Assembly (NCBI RefSeq): GCF_003473485.1
Contig: NC_053044.1
Coordinates: 49,082,091 to 49,146,090 of the forward strand
Length of the DNA stretch: 64,000 nt
Direction of reading: 5' to 3'
From: Medicago truncatula
Lineage: Eukaryota > Streptophyta > Magnoliopsida > Fabales > Fabaceae
Shown: positions 47,996 through 60,840 of the stretch, piece after piece
How the letters are laid out: each line of letters opens with the position of its first letter
Numbering within the stretch: the stretch's first letter is position 1
The notes under the pieces: model-generated
Told to the model about the DNA's origin: nothing
What the model saw: the letters and a program-made list of their open reading frames with translations, nothing else
Database searches by the model: none
Made by a program: the position numbers and the translations under genes

Positions 47996-47999
47996 TTAA

Positions 48000-50900
48000 T
48001 ATGTGTGATCTTTAAACCCTAAGTCCATAGATATTGTGTTTACGATGGACTTAACGGTATATCTTGTTGCTCGCTTTCCTTCCGGCTCATGTAATTTAGA
48101 GAATTTGGTTATTTTTTTAATAGACGCGATAGTTTTTTATACTTGAGATGCATAATTTTGTTTTTTGTTTTTTTAGGTACGAAGAATGTACTATAATCCC
48201 CATTTCATTTTATATTTCTTGCAATGACATGTTGTACAAGGAAAATAAATTAACCATTTGACCACATCTCGATAAGACATTCTCTAGGTTTTTTTTTTCT
48301 TTCCATTTTTCTTGGGTCTCTCCCTCTCGCTAACCCCATAGTGGCACTTGTTTATTACTCCCATTCTAATCAGATTTTGAATTATTCGATCATTGTTTTG
48401 ATTACTACGTAAGTATATAAGTACAAAATGATTATTAAACTTTGAGTCATTCCACACGCAACGCAACTGGCAATCCCTTGAAGGTATCATAAAATATGTT
48501 AGATTAAGGATTCTGTGACTACTTAAGTCTTAATTAGAACAACTAGGCACGTATTAAGATCTAATTGTTTTATTAACTACTGTTATTACTATTATTATTC
48601 ATTTGTTGTTTGATTAGGAGCTCAGGAAATTATTGTTGCTAGTGTGTGTGCTTAGTATCATACTATTATCTAGTGAGGATCATGTCCACATTACTGTAAT
48701 ATAAATTGAGTTATATATATTACTGTAATATGTTACTATTATGTTAATAAAAGGGGTGAGGCCTAGGGTATTAATGATTAAAGTTTTAGTGTTTACCCAT
48801 GGATCATTAGATACAAATTATAGTATATCAAGACAACAAAGAAGGGATAAGAGATTATGTACCTTTAAGGATTAAGGATTCGTTCATAAAGGATAACTGT
48901 CACAAGGATGAGAGGGATGACTACCCTCATTCCGTGTAGCACCAGAAGAGTTCAGAATAGTTTAACCGTCTGATGGGATTGACGTTTAAATAGCTAAACG
49001 GCTGAGGGCAGGGACCTCTCATTGGGCTTAGGTAAATGGTCCAACCCATCACGGTCTATTTAAAAAGAATAGTTCAATCATACATTTTCATCAACTAATA
49101 AACGCATAATACAATAGACCATATTATAAATTATAACATTAATTTATAATAATTGATTATTGCCAATCCATAATTGATTAATTAAATAATTAATCCAACA
49201 ATTAAAGGACTGCATCAAGTTGCACCAAAGAAAAAGGACAACAATTCTCTTTTAAACTGCAATAATCTCGATCTCGCTGGAACTTTTTAATAAAGTATTG
49301 AAACCAAACATTGCTTAGTAGTTATCAAAAGTTTATATCATGATTAGATACATAAAAAGTTATTATTTATTAGATAAAAATTATTTATTGTGATCTGAAC
49401 TGGATCTAGATAGATGACCAGAGATGGTGAAGCACGACAGATGACAGTCATTAATTCATCGTCGACAGTGTTGTATCAGCAAACACTTTAACGTTCAGGT
49501 TCAAGTTAGTTTGTGATCGAGCCAGGTTTGAGATTTTTTAGATAAAAGTATAACAATATGTATGTTTTTCATACCAAATGTCGTTTCATAGATAGGATTT
49601 CAAAGGACTAGGTAAAAATCGTCGAGTCCATTGGAGGATATTCTACATGATTTTTAGATTGTCGTCTGATCTTTTGATATTGATCACACGGTGACAAGAT
49701 GATAAGTGACTTTTCTAGAATGCGCCTTTAGTGGCTCCATGATATGTATGTATTTCTATTATCTAGGTTATTTGTGGGTGAGCTCGACCCAATCCAAAAC
49801 AATTTATATTTTCGAATATATTATCAAATTAAAAGTAAAATACTTCAAATAGTCCAATATTAAGGACTCAAACTTTGATTAAACATGCTGGCCTAGACTA
49901 CATAGATTAATGTGTGGCGTATTTGTGTTTTATATAAGTTAAACTATAAATAAGTATTATGAATTTGGACACGTATAGATCCGGCTATTATATGATGATG
50001 ATGACATTTTTCTCCCCTGTTTTGGAACAGACACAGCTGCACCTAATGAAAACAAAAATAAATAATCCAGATTAGTACTAAGTAAATAAATAACTCAGCA
50101 TGTTAATTAGTTTCCTAGCTTAATTGCATGTGCATGAACCACAAAACACGGTACCTGCAAGTCTCCAACCGCATCCTCCGGGAACAAGGTACATATAATT
50201 AATAATTTATACCAATTTGTATGATTAATGTATGTATTAAGCAAAAAATGCGTGTTCGGTCAGAGATTTGGTTTTATTAATTTGCTAAAAACTGTTTGTT
50301 CATAGGCTTGTTGACTTGTTTAAGAAACAAAACCATATAGGGTACCTCAAATTCTGGAAACCTGTGTTTTGTTTTATATGTTGTTGTGTTACTGCATAGA
50401 TTCTCCATGCATGTAAGTCTTCTGTTAATTAATATCCTAATTGATTAAGTTTGCAATCACCGTCTAACCGAACCATTAGCAGCCAACAATTTTAATTTAG
50501 TGCCTCTTGCCACTTCAAGGTTATTTTTGGCTGTCCTCAATACTTCAGCAAATCCACAATATCAATTTTTTAAGAGGGATACTGTAAATAAGGTACTACC
50601 TCAGTCCTTTTCTATATATATTCCAGGATTTAATCCATAAACAATTCGAGTTAGAAGATTAACATACTACCAATTGATTATAATCTTTAAATCATTAAGA
50701 ATATATTTAACTTACTACTTTTAAGATTACACCCACAATTATTTTTTTTAAATGACAAATATTAATCGTTATTGTTTTTTTTAAGAAGGTTATTCGTTAT
50801 TGTTAGATTAATATTTATCCATTCATCCAGATTTAAATTAGGACCTTCAACTTAGTGGGGTATCTTGAGTTATTTTGTTGAGGTGTCAAAAATGAACTCA

Positions 50901-52187
50901 TGTAGTGGTTTATTTTGGGTGAATGTAGCATGGGGATGCACGCTCAAGTCCCAACAAGAAATATAACGTCTAATATGATACATATAGAAAACTTGAGGTG
51001 TTGATTATGATTATGATTTCTATTCATTAACTTAAATCAGTTAAACCATTATGTCCTCCACAAATACAATTGATTATGATTTGTTAGTAATATTTTTTTT
51101 TTCAATTACATTATATCGCAATTAAAAAAAGCTTTATAAAATTGATGGTGTAATTTTTTTTAAAAGAAAGTGTTTATAGCTTATCATTAATAATCAAAGT
51201 CTCAATACAATTGGGTATACGAAAATAAACAAAGGGACTAGCAAAAAATGTGGCCTCTCTTGCAAGAGTATGAGCAATCACATTTGTTATTCTCCTAGCA
51301 AACTTCACTCGAAATTTGATGAACTTATACAACTGATAGTGTAATTATATATAAAAAAAAAATTATAGAATGCATTATTATAATTAAATTGCGTATGTGG
51401 GATAATCTGCAAACACCTTCTAGCTTTAGAATTTTGTTTAACCATTCATTTTCTTTATGGATAGAAGCTTATGCTGTCAATTAGATCAAAGAAAGAATTT
51501 TGCTTAACCATCCATTTCTTTAGAATGTCAATAAAATTAAGATAAACAAAGAAGAATATCGCCAACTTTTTGGTGTTCTTGAGAAACTTGAACAAATAAT
51601 TGAGGAGGAAAAACCATTGAGAATCTTTTTTTATGATAATTCTTTGACGAGACTCTTAAATACTCTGAGATTCTTGATCCGATTCTTCATGGAAAGTTGG
51701 ATCCCACATTGCACCTTTTGTTGATTCTTTTCTTCATGCAAGCAAAGAACGCCACAAAGAGAGCGCAAATGCTAGCACTGTATAGCACAAGGAACAACAT
51801 CATTTGCCCAGGCTTCTTGGTGCTGAATGAAACACAACCATTTCTTAGTTTCTTCAACTGAATCAAGTAGTAACCCATTTAGGTTATCAACTTATCATGA
51901 AGAAACAAACAAAAGTATAGAAAAGGAAAAATAAAATAATTCATCTTCGATGAAAATTTCTCAAGAAAATTTGAGAAAGAAAGTAGCGGAATTATTTATT
52001 TTCTTTGATATCATAATACATTTAGATTTATATAGTCAATTAAATAAACTAGCTCATAACTGGTCTAACTAAGATGTAACTATCTCAAATAAATGTTATG
52101 AAATAATTTGGTGGAGCACTAGGGTGGGAAAACAATATAAATACCCTTAAAATATTTCTAAAACAATTTAAAACATTTTAAATTTTG
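48000..52187. other. Gene-poor interval
   Basis: 4.2 kb of AT-rich DNA without a convincing coding region. A GC-richer patch at 48,880-49,060 has no readable frame. 50,595-50,640 resembles a decayed Stowaway start (TACTACCTCAGTCCTTTTCT). A minus-strand frame at 51,687-51,878 has one hydrophobic segment but no recognised motif; treated as chance. Confidence 0.45.
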
Positions 52188-52575
52188 AGATAATAATAGT
52201 CATTTTGGTTCATTTATGTTTAACGAGTAGTCTCAAATAGTCTCTCAATGTATCAAAATTTCAAAATAGTCCTTGATTGTGCGCTATATTAATCAAAATA
52301 GTCTCTTATGTTAAAATGTTTCTTTAATATTATCATATTAGTCCCCCAATTTACGTATTTATTGTCATATCAGTCATTATAAATACTTACTTATTGTCAT
52401 ATCAATTCATATATAAGAAGTGCAAACGTCGGCATTGAGTTAATATTTTAACGTGAGAGACTATTTGACTAGCAAAGTGCATAATCAAGGACTATTTTAA
52501 AATTTCAATACATTTAAAGACTATTGTGATTACTCATTACTCATTACACATTTAAGGAATAAAAGGACTATTATC
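52188..52575. repeat. Fold-back MITE with arms of about 130 bp
   Basis: The left arm (ATAATAGTCATTTTGGTTCA ... TTCAAAATAGTCCTTGATTG) is matched by the reverse complement of the right arm (CAAGGACTATTTTAAAATTT ... AAAAGGACTATTATCAG). The phrase AATAGTC(C/T) recurs in each arm. It is non-coding. Transcripts would form a long hairpin. Confidence 0.75.
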
Positions 52576-53417
52576 AGATTTTATAATCTAAATAGGAAGC
52601 CTGAGATTAAATAGGGTGCGAAAAGAAATTGTCAAATTGGAAAGAAACATTATATGCTGAGTATTTTCTAGAAAGAAAAAATGAAGTTTGAGCCCAAGAT
52701 TGTTTTTTTAGAGGAAACCCAAAGTTGTTTAGAAGTCCAAAAGAGCTTCTATTTTTTTTGAAAATTGTTGTTTACATTCTTGTGAAGGCTAAAAAATACT
52801 ATAAAATGACAAATTTAACCTTAATTTTTTTCGACAGTTAACTGTCGATGAGGTTAATTTGGTATTTTAATAGTGTTTCCCCAGCATCCTTTGATGTGGT
52901 AATAGCATTATTCATTTTTCTTTGCTGCAAAAGAGTTCGTGGAACTTAAGAAAAATGTGAAATTCTTTTTCCAATCCGTACAACTTGCATACTCCGAAAT
53001 TAATTTATTTTTGTTTGCCAAATTTACCCCTTTTAGATTTTAAAATCTTAACGGCAAAAAAGCAATGTTAGAGCATCTAAAATAGAGACATCTATTTTTG
53101 GATTTTTTTTTTGGTTACTTATTATTTTTTTTGGATGTTTAAACGAGTCTCACATGTAAAAATCATTCATTTATAATTTTTTTTATACTAGTATCAAATA
53201 TAATAAGCTCTCGATCTCTCCAATCAAGCATCTAACACAAATATCTTAAACAAGACTCATTAATCATCTATCAATAACCTTACATCATTACGTTTTAATA
53301 TTTTAATATTAAAAAATGTGAATTTCACTTAAGATTAGAGGTCTTCATTGAGACTTTGTTCCTATTAGTATTAGTTACCCAAAATAATTTTTCCGCAATG
53401 GGATACCTCGCAGGTAG

Positions 53418-53965
53418 AACTGACAAAAAAGGGTTGGCGTAATGGGCCTGCCCATTAACCCATATTTTTGGTTGAGACGGACCTTAAAAAAGCTAGCCCA
53501 AAATACAATTGTTTTTTTTTTGCCTGACTCAGTTGGCCAATGTAAAACTTGGGTTGGGCCGAGCTACCCCATCGGGCTTTGAGTCGGCCGAATATCAATA
53601 CTTCAATTTTATTCTTGTGCAAAAACACTATCTTTTTTTTTTTTTTTTTAAATATCAACTAATTTAAAATTTATTAATAAAAATGGTTAAGTTTAGCTCA
53701 AAGTTTTAAAATTCTAAAGGTTATAAATTATTAATTTAGTTAAATTGAAGTAATATATCTAGAATTTAATTAATATTTAATGTTAAATGTAAAACTTATT
53801 TACATATAATAAATCAAAAATACATAAAAAAAATAGTGAATAAATAAAATAAAATATAAACAAAAATGGTCCGGGGTGGGATACCCCTTAACCTCTCATG
53901 TCATCATACCTCTCATGTCGGATCGGGCTGGATCAGACCAGCCTATTTGACACCTTTACTCATAG
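53418..53965. repeat. hAT-like non-autonomous element (GGGCTGGCCC-type repeat)
   Basis: The left end, about AACTGACAAAAAAGGGTTGG then GGGCCTGCCCATTAACCC, and the inverted right end (AAGGTGTCAAATAGGCTGGT then CCAGCCCGATCC) give loose terminal similarity. The interior is AT-rich. No target duplication was fixed. Confidence 0.4.
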
Positions 53966-54698
53966 GTACCAAGTCCCACTAGGAAGGGATCTCTCCATCA
54001 TGGATGGTCTTACACATGAATTTTAGAATCCAATCTGAACATCTCCTATACACGGTTCAAACCCTCTTGTGGCAAAATAGAATTTCAGTAGTTATTAATT
54101 TATTTCGTTCACTTTTTCATAATTTATAATGAAATTAATTCAATATTTCAAAGGTTTATAATTATAAATGAATAGATAAATTATTGTTAAAATTTAATGA
54201 TACATAGTTATTATTGGAATTCATTTAATAATTTATTTCGGGTGCTGGGTTGGAGAGATTAAATATTTATTATATATTAATTATTAAATGAATGACGTGC
54301 ACTATTGGAGACCCATTTAACTACCAAAATAAGGTGCTGCATTGTGGATGGTCTAACAAAGTTTGGTTAAAACAAAACACTTCCTAATTGGTCATTTCCT
54401 TTATTCCTCCACTCTTTTTCATTCCAAATCCAAAAACCTTATAACTAGAGTGCTTGACTTTTTTGTTTTTGTTTTGTTGCAATAACGCCATAATTAAAAA
54501 ACAATCGTTTAAATGTATGAACTCAAAAAAATGAATCATTCGTATCTAATGTGATGAACAAACATTTGAATATTGTTTATCTCTAGCTATAAAATAAAAA
54601 TTGTTAGAATAAAAGAACATACGCTAACATAGAAGACAATAATACAATAACAACATACGTTAAACATAGGCCATACACATAACTTGCTCAATAAATCT

Positions 54699-56122
54699 TT
54701 TTTTTTTTTTGAAGAAATCAAAATGAAATTATATAACACACCACACAGCAATATCCAAGCACAAGGTGTGCCTAGGATACCACTAAAAGTTACAAGAGTT
54801 AAAGAACACAACAAAACAGAGATTACACTAGATAGTCAAACCCAAACAAGCAAAAGGATCTGACCACCAATCTCTGCGTACCAAAGACAAATACAACCTT
54901 TTTAGCTTTCAGCCACCCCAAAGATAACAATTTAACTTTATCTAACAATTGAGGGACAATATTAATAGAATTATTGAAAAGACGGTTGTTACGTTCATTC
55001 CACAAAACCCAAGCACACAACAGCCAAATAAGCTGCAAGAACGATCTTTTTGCTTTACCAACACCTGCCAAATGAGTAAACTGCACCAGATGATCTGTAA
55101 TGATGTTAGAGTCCACTCCTAAAAAACCAATCCAATCGCGCACCTGCTGCCACAAAGATGCAAAAGTAGTACAAGATAAAAATAAATGAGCAGCTGTCTC
55201 CACGTGACCACAACCAGAAACACAGAAGATATCATCCGCGGGGACAACACCACGAATCGCCAGATTAGCTTTCGTAGGTAATCGATCCCGGATAAGCCGC
55301 CACGCAAAAACTGAAACCTTCAAAGGAACCTGAGGATGCCACACCAACTCAAAAGGTAAACCCATATGAGAATCATCCCCAATCGTCAACAAATCATAGG
55401 CACCTCTCACAGAGTACCCCTCTGCATTATCTGGAAGCCACTCCCAAACATCTGAAACATTAGGAATCAAAGAGATATCAAATAGTAACGCCCTACACTC
55501 CTCTAGTAAAAGCTCCTCCCAAGCCCACAGTCTACGCCTCCAACTCCACCCCTCCCCATCCTGCTCCGTACCCGAAGAGAACAAAGAGGCCACCGTAATG
55601 GTTTTATTCTCTGCTAAGTCAAACAAGCGGGGAAACCGCACGCAAAGAGGAGTACCTCCAATCCACCTATGCGACCAGAACAACTTCGACGTACCATCTC
55701 CCACCCTCCGTCTAACACTATCACCGAACCAACCTCCACCTGTGTCACCGACGCCATCACGAATCCTACCTACCTCCCGCCACCACAAAGAAACACTCCG
55801 GCCCCCCACCTCCAACCTCCCACCTACTTCGCCATAACGAGCGACTAAAACCTGATACCACAGCCCTTCTCTATCGACTAACATCCTCCAACACCATTTA
55901 CCTAGTAAAGCAATATTAAACTCCTTCAATCGCCTAACCCCCAAACCTCCAAACTCCTTTTTTGAACACAAAGAATCCCAACCTATCCAAGTAATTTTTT
56001 TACAATCCTCACTCCCACCCCAAAAAAAATGATAGATTGTGGTGATGTAATAACACACCACAATTAATTAACAATAAAGATTTATATAACACACCACAAT
56101 TTATCTAATAACACACCACAAT
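54699..56122 (-). mobile_element. 5'-truncated L1-type LINE with exact target duplication
   Basis: CTTGCTCAATAAATCT occurs exactly at 54,683-54,698 and 56,123-56,138. On the minus strand the insert ends in an A tail (T run 54,699-54,710) after a 112-base untranslated region. It contains 412 open codons (56,061-54,823) from the segment after the reverse transcriptase (GGLGVRRLKEFNIALLGKW) through the zinc-binding part (VWHPQVPLKVSVFAWRLI, CxxCGHxE-like DDIFCVSGCGHVE, HLFLSC) to ALCAWVLWNERNNRLFNN. The endonuclease and most of the reverse transcriptase are absent, so it cannot move by itself. The open frame and exact repeats indicate a young insertion. The 60 bases at its 5' edge are unusual (see findings). 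Confidence 0.9.
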
Positions 56123-56548
56123 CTTGCTCAATAAATCTAAAAAATGAAATTTATCTAATAATAAGGATAGGAGGGAGTAACGTAAAGGTTAATAGTGTAA
56201 AGATAATGTAACATAAAGTCGAAAAAAATAAATCTAAAACATCAATCCAAAATAAGGATCAAACTTTAAAGGATTGTATTCATGTAGTTTAACCAAAGCT
56301 ATGGTTCGAATTCAATATTGAATATGTTAAAATTTTTAGAAAAAGTTTTTCGTACATCTGCGTTTTATAAAGCTTGAGAGATTAATATCCACAGTTACGT
56401 ATGAAAGATATCTGATTTAAAAAAAATGTGCATCCATAATTTTACATAATTAATAGTTTTTTTAGACAATATAAGATTATTATGGTTGTGGTGGGAAAGC
56501 TTGTAGCCTTGTACCGTTTAGCCGTGGACCTCGATAATAAAATCACTT

Positions 56549-56632
56549 TTTTTTTTTATTGTGGTCAGAGTTTGAATTCCGGACCTTGCATATTTTATGC
56601 ATTATATCAATTGAGTTAAACTCAAGACGACA
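56549..56632 (-). mobile_element. Very short tRNA-like retroposon with exact 15-bp target duplication
   Basis: On the minus strand, CTTGAGTTTAACTCAATTGA (A box) and GGTCCGGAATTCAAAC (B box region) precede an A tail (T run 56,547-56,557). ATAATAAAATCACTT flanks it at 56,534-56,548 and 56,633-56,647. It is about 84 bases: a tRNA-like head plus tail only. It resembles the insert at 32,667. Confidence 0.8.
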
Positions 56633-57104
56633 ATAATAAAATCACTTGACACAAGTATATTCATTCTGATTGTTTTTTAATGTTTGTTTTTAAATTCAGT
56701 TTAAGTTCTAACAACAAGAGAAACAGACACGGACGTTGTGTCAAATGAGAGAGAGCAGGCCGTAAGTTGTTGTAAGGTAACGTGCGGCTCGTCACAACTG
56801 CGAAAGTCAAAAGACTAAAAACTCAAAACTTGTACTTTTTTTTGGAATATTTGGTGGTGAGAGAGCAACCAGTATGATTCTTTTGGAAAATGCTTGTTCC
56901 CACGAATACTAAATCCGCGGAAAATTATTTTTCAGTCCCATTAAAAAATTAATTTTCAGTCTTTATAGTAACATTTTCGTTAGTAATTTTTTAAGGAAAT
57001 TTTTGTTAGTATTTTTAAAAATGAAAAAATGTTTGACGGAAATTTTTGCATTAATTTTCTCCTTTAAGTTTTTTTCATACCACTTCCGTCCTTTTAAGTT
57101 ATTA

Positions 57105-57228
57105 TTTTTTTTTTTAGATGAAGTGATAATCCGTTGAAATTAAACTCACATACAACTATTTAGGTCCTGGGTCACGACGTCCGGCCTTTCAATTTCGGCA
57201 TTTGCTAGTTGAGCTAAGACTTCTAAAC
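57105..57228 (-). mobile_element. tRNA-like SINE with 8-bp flanking repeat
   Basis: On the minus strand, GTCTTAGCTCAACTAGCAAA (A box) and GGCCGGACGTCGTGACCC (B box region) precede an A tail. AAGTTATT occurs on both sides (57,097 and 57,229). It is distinct in head sequence from the other SINEs here. Confidence 0.6.
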
Positions 57229-57236
57229 AAGTTATT

Positions 57237-58173
57237 TTATTGTAATATGTTAGTTTTAAGTATTGTTCGTATCATTTAAGTCATTTAAGTTATTTAATTG
57301 CAATTTTTAGATTCCGATTAACTTATATTTTTAAGATTTGAAATCCATCAAACTGTTTCAATTAAATAACTCAAAAGACCTAATTGATACGAAAGAGTTT
57401 AAAATATCAAATTATTACAATTAATTAACTTAAAATAACTTGAAAGAATCGGTGATGTAATTTAACTTTTATTTAAAATTAGGGAAGTTATTCTATTTTA
57501 AAAGAATCTTATCTTATCCAATGGATTTGTATGGATTCAACTGACAGGAGAGAGTAGACAAATTTTAATTTTAATATAACAATAAATGGATCGAAAGTGA
57601 CATGTATTATCAATGATTTGTTTGGTTGATGAGAGGGTGAGATTTTAATTGAATAAAATTACATTTTCATTCTTAAAATAATTACAACCACATCAAATAT
57701 AAATTTCTTTAATTTCACCTCTCTATTAATCTAATCAATTTTACAAAATTATTAATACTCTTAAAATAATCTCTCTATTCCCCTTCTCTCCCATTCATTT
57801 CTCTCCAACCAACCAAATATACCTTAAATAAAATAAAAAGGTTCATATCCTATGTTAAAATCACTCCATCAAATCGAAAAAGCGTAGTCCACAGATACAG
57901 CTTCAAAATTAGAAATTAATAAAACCATAGAGCCAAGCCATTCTAGATAGTTGAACAACAATTCCTTTCCATATAAAAAAAAAGTCAACACCTCATTAAT
58001 CTACTTTTTCTATTACCCTTTATTAGTAACAAAAAGAAGATGCAAATCATAAACAATCAGAAAAAAAGAGTACAAAGGAGAGTAATTAGCGGGGTACTCT
58101 ATCATCATTAATAATTAAGATAAGGATTAGAAACAGAGTCTTCTAATTCTTTCTTTGCTTGCAAAAGCAGCAA
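57237..58173. other. Upstream region of the RING-H2 gene
   Basis: AT-rich, ending in an A/G-rich leader. A TATA-like CATATAAAAAAA at 57,970 lies about 205 bases before the ATG. No other gene. Confidence 0.4.
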
Positions 58174-59307
58174 ATGAACACTTTACCACTCAATTTTCAC
58201 TTCAATTCCAATCATGCCCTTCTCTACCTCCTCCTCCTCCTCTTCATCCTCCTTTCTCCGCAACCTTCAACGGCGCAGATTCCGAATTCATTGCCACCAC
58301 CACCACCACCACCAGACAAAATCACCACTCTCAAATTCGACAAATCCATGGCAATTGTGCTTATCATCTTAATCGGCGTGTTTCTCATCCTCGGTTTTCT
58401 CTCAGTCTACACACGCCAGTGCGCTGAACAGAGAATGAGAGGAAGATTCGATTTATCTATTCCGATCGCCGGAAGTCACCGGAGACACCGTGGACTTGAG
58501 ACGGAAATCATTGAAACGTTTCCGACTTTTGTTTACTCCACCGTGAAAGGACTCAAAATAGGAAGAGCTGCACTAGAATGCGCCGTGTGCTTAAACGAGT
58601 TTCAAGACGATGAAACGCTGCGTTTGATTCCGAATTGTAGCCACGTGTTTCATTCTCAATGTGTCGATGCTTGGCTTGTTAATCACTCCACGTGTCCCGT
58701 TTGTCGGGCTAATTTGATTCCAAGACCCGGTGATACTTCTTTCGCTTCAATCCAAATACTGGATTCAAGTTTATCCGATTCAGATGACCCGACCCGAATT
58801 AGTCCTATTAGAGGTCCAGGTATTGCAGTTACGTCTCGTTCTCCATCTCCAAAGGTGAATTATTCAGTTACACCGAACCGGGCTCGACCGGTTCGATCAA
58901 GTTCAACAGGGTTTAAAATTGGCAACTGGGTTCCGTTTGCACGCTCACATTCAACAGGTCATTCACTGGTTCAAGAAGGAGAGAATCACGAGCGGTTCAC
59001 TTTGAGATTACCGGAGGAAGTGCGGAACCGGTTGGTGGGTTCAACTCCAAGCCGGGTTACGAGTTGTGGTGTTACTTTTACTCGAGAGGGTAGTGGGAGG
59101 AGGGGATATAGAACGAGAAGTGTGGGAAGTAGTGGTAATGCGAGGAGCTATGATTGGTTTAACCGGCCGGACCGGAGGGGATTCTCTTGGACTCCACCGT
59201 TTATGGGTCGAACCGGTTCGAGTTGGTCGAAGAATAAGTCACCTGGGAAAATGGATGATGTTGGAGAACGGTCTTCTGATCGGTTGTTTGAAGGTAATCG
59301 GGGTTAG
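58174..59307 (+). CDS. ATL-type RING-H2 E3 ubiquitin ligase (ATL6/ATL31-like)
   Basis: Single-exon gene of 377 residues. A signal peptide or first hydrophobic segment spans about 12-35, followed by a proline run (PPPPPPPD, 41-48). A transmembrane helix spans about 59-79 (MAIVLIILIGVFLILGFLSV). The ATL GLD-like motif follows (GLETEIIETFPTFVYS, from 107), then the RING-H2 finger at 136-177: CAVCL, 14 residues to CSHVFH, QCVDAWL, and CPVC, with the conserved Trp167 after the sixth ligand region. This is the E2-binding zinc fold. The C-terminal half is Ser/Arg-rich and low in order (RTRSVGSSGNARSYDWFNRP). ATL proteins ubiquitinate membrane-associated targets; ATL6/31 of Arabidopsis act in carbon/nitrogen response and defence, and this assignment rests on layout only. 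The ATG at 58,174 is the first in frame; the frame opens 15 bases earlier with TTG. Confidence 0.93.
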   Translation: MNTLPLNFHFNSNHALLYLLLLLFILLSPQPSTAQIPNSLPPPPPPPDKITTLKFDKSMAIVLIILIGVFLILGFLSVYTRQCAEQRMRGRFDLSIPIAGSHRRHRGLETEIIETFPTFVYSTVKGLKIGRAALECAVCLNEFQDDETLRLIPNCSHVFHSQCVDAWLVNHSTCPVCRANLIPRPGDTSFASIQILDSSLSDSDDPTRISPIRGPGIAVTSRSPSPKVNYSVTPNRARPVRSSSTGFKIGNWVPFARSHSTGHSLVQEGENHERFTLRLPEEVRNRLVGSTPSRVTSCGVTFTREGSGRRGYRTRSVGSSGNARSYDWFNRPDRRGFSWTPPFMGRTGSSWSKNKSPGKMDDVGERSSDRLFEGNRG

Positions 59308-59344
59308 TTGGGTAGGTATTGTTTGATGAAAATTTTAAAAAATT

Positions 59345-60840
59345 AAAAAAAAAAAAAAAAAAAAAAAGAATATACCGTTGAAATACAGATGAAGATTGTG
59401 TTTATTTAATGTAATGTGGAATATTGTTTAGGTTTTGTGGGTGGAATTACGAAAGTGGATAGAATTTGTTCATGAATGAAGTTTATTTTTAATTAATTGA
59501 ATGACGTTTGTTTTAGTTGTTGGATTTATCTTTTTATAAGTTTCATCGCCGCTTTCATGTAAAATTGATTAGCAAATTTATTTTGGGATATACTGGTTTT
59601 TGTGGGTTAGCATTTGTTCTAGAACACGTATGGTATGGGGAGCGGTTGGGGGTGTTAAATAAATTCAAGCCGGCCGGCCAGTTTAAAAAAGAAACTATAG
59701 GTTCACCATTCACCAACTGTCAATCCATAAGGAGGCAGCACTTCCAATCCAATTAGTGTCTCCAAGAGACATTTACTCTTGTTGGATTGTCAAATAAGTG
59801 CTTCAAGCCTTTTAACCAAGCCAACAAACAATGCTCATTTCCTATCTCCATTCTCCAACGACCAACAACCTGGAACAGAACAGCTAACAATATACTAATC
59901 ATAACCAATCTGTAAATGTCGAATCGGTCAGACAAAGTAAAGAACACACCACTACACAATTCTCTAATGCATTTATCAGGCTGGGATCAAAGGTAAAACT
60001 CTAATGTCAACAATGTCATGTCACAACTGTTAGCTGGAAAATAATAGTGATTCGATCGTCATGTCATGAACCAACACTTTTTTGTTAATTTGTTTCATTC
60101 AAGTCCAATAGAACATCAGTTTGCCTTTCCAAAGGCAAAAGAAGAAAAAAAGTGCTTCACAGTTAACCTTTTGTTAAAATAATAACCTCTAATGAATGTT
60201 ACAGACATGGATCTGCGGGTTTAGCTGCTTTAACAACCACTTAGAACTTCACATTCTTATAGAGAGAAGAAGTCATTGTATTGCATATAGTAAGTACTAG
60301 TAGCAACAGTTAAACCAAAATACTCACGAGTTAGCCCCGTTACATTGGACTTTCATTAACTAGTGTAAGAGAAATATTAAGAAAAATATATCTTAGGAAT
60401 AATTTGTCATTGATTGTATTGAACGTGCCACATAAATTTAAACCATAAAACCCAGGTGAACAATATATTTTTTTTTTTTGCCCCCATTTGTCTTAGAAAT
60501 GTGAAATGCTAATGATTCTCTTGTGATATTGGTTAAGTCAACCAAAGAAGTAAGTTTGCATGGACTATGGAGGACTTTTATTTTTGAGATAATTTTTCGT
60601 TTTATATGTTTCATAATCAATGCTTTTAGAACACACGTTAACATGACCTACAATAATTTACTCACGAGTAAGAAGACTTGTTATGTTGCTTCACATAAAA
60701 ATACTTGTAAACTTTTGATATTAATTATTTTCGTACCCACTAATATGAACAATAATTGCATGCCTAATAGAAATAGAGTAAAGAAGATTCACTCAAAAGG
60801 TGGGAGAGGTAGTACGTGTGGTAGTTAATTCGTTAAGAAG
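59345..60840. other. 3' flank of the RING-H2 gene and intergenic DNA
   Basis: A poly(A) run of about 22 at 59,345-59,367 follows the stop by 40 bases and is genomic. 59,500-59,760 and 60,520-60,830 have chance frames without motifs. No gene seen. Confidence 0.5.

Noticed and set aside
48880-49060. GC-richer patch as part of an LTR or gene
   Set aside because: No paired repeat, primer-binding site or reading frame could be found.
51687-51878. Small membrane or secreted peptide gene on the minus strand
   Set aside because: One hydrophobic segment only, no signal-peptide layout or cysteine pattern; no supporting exon.
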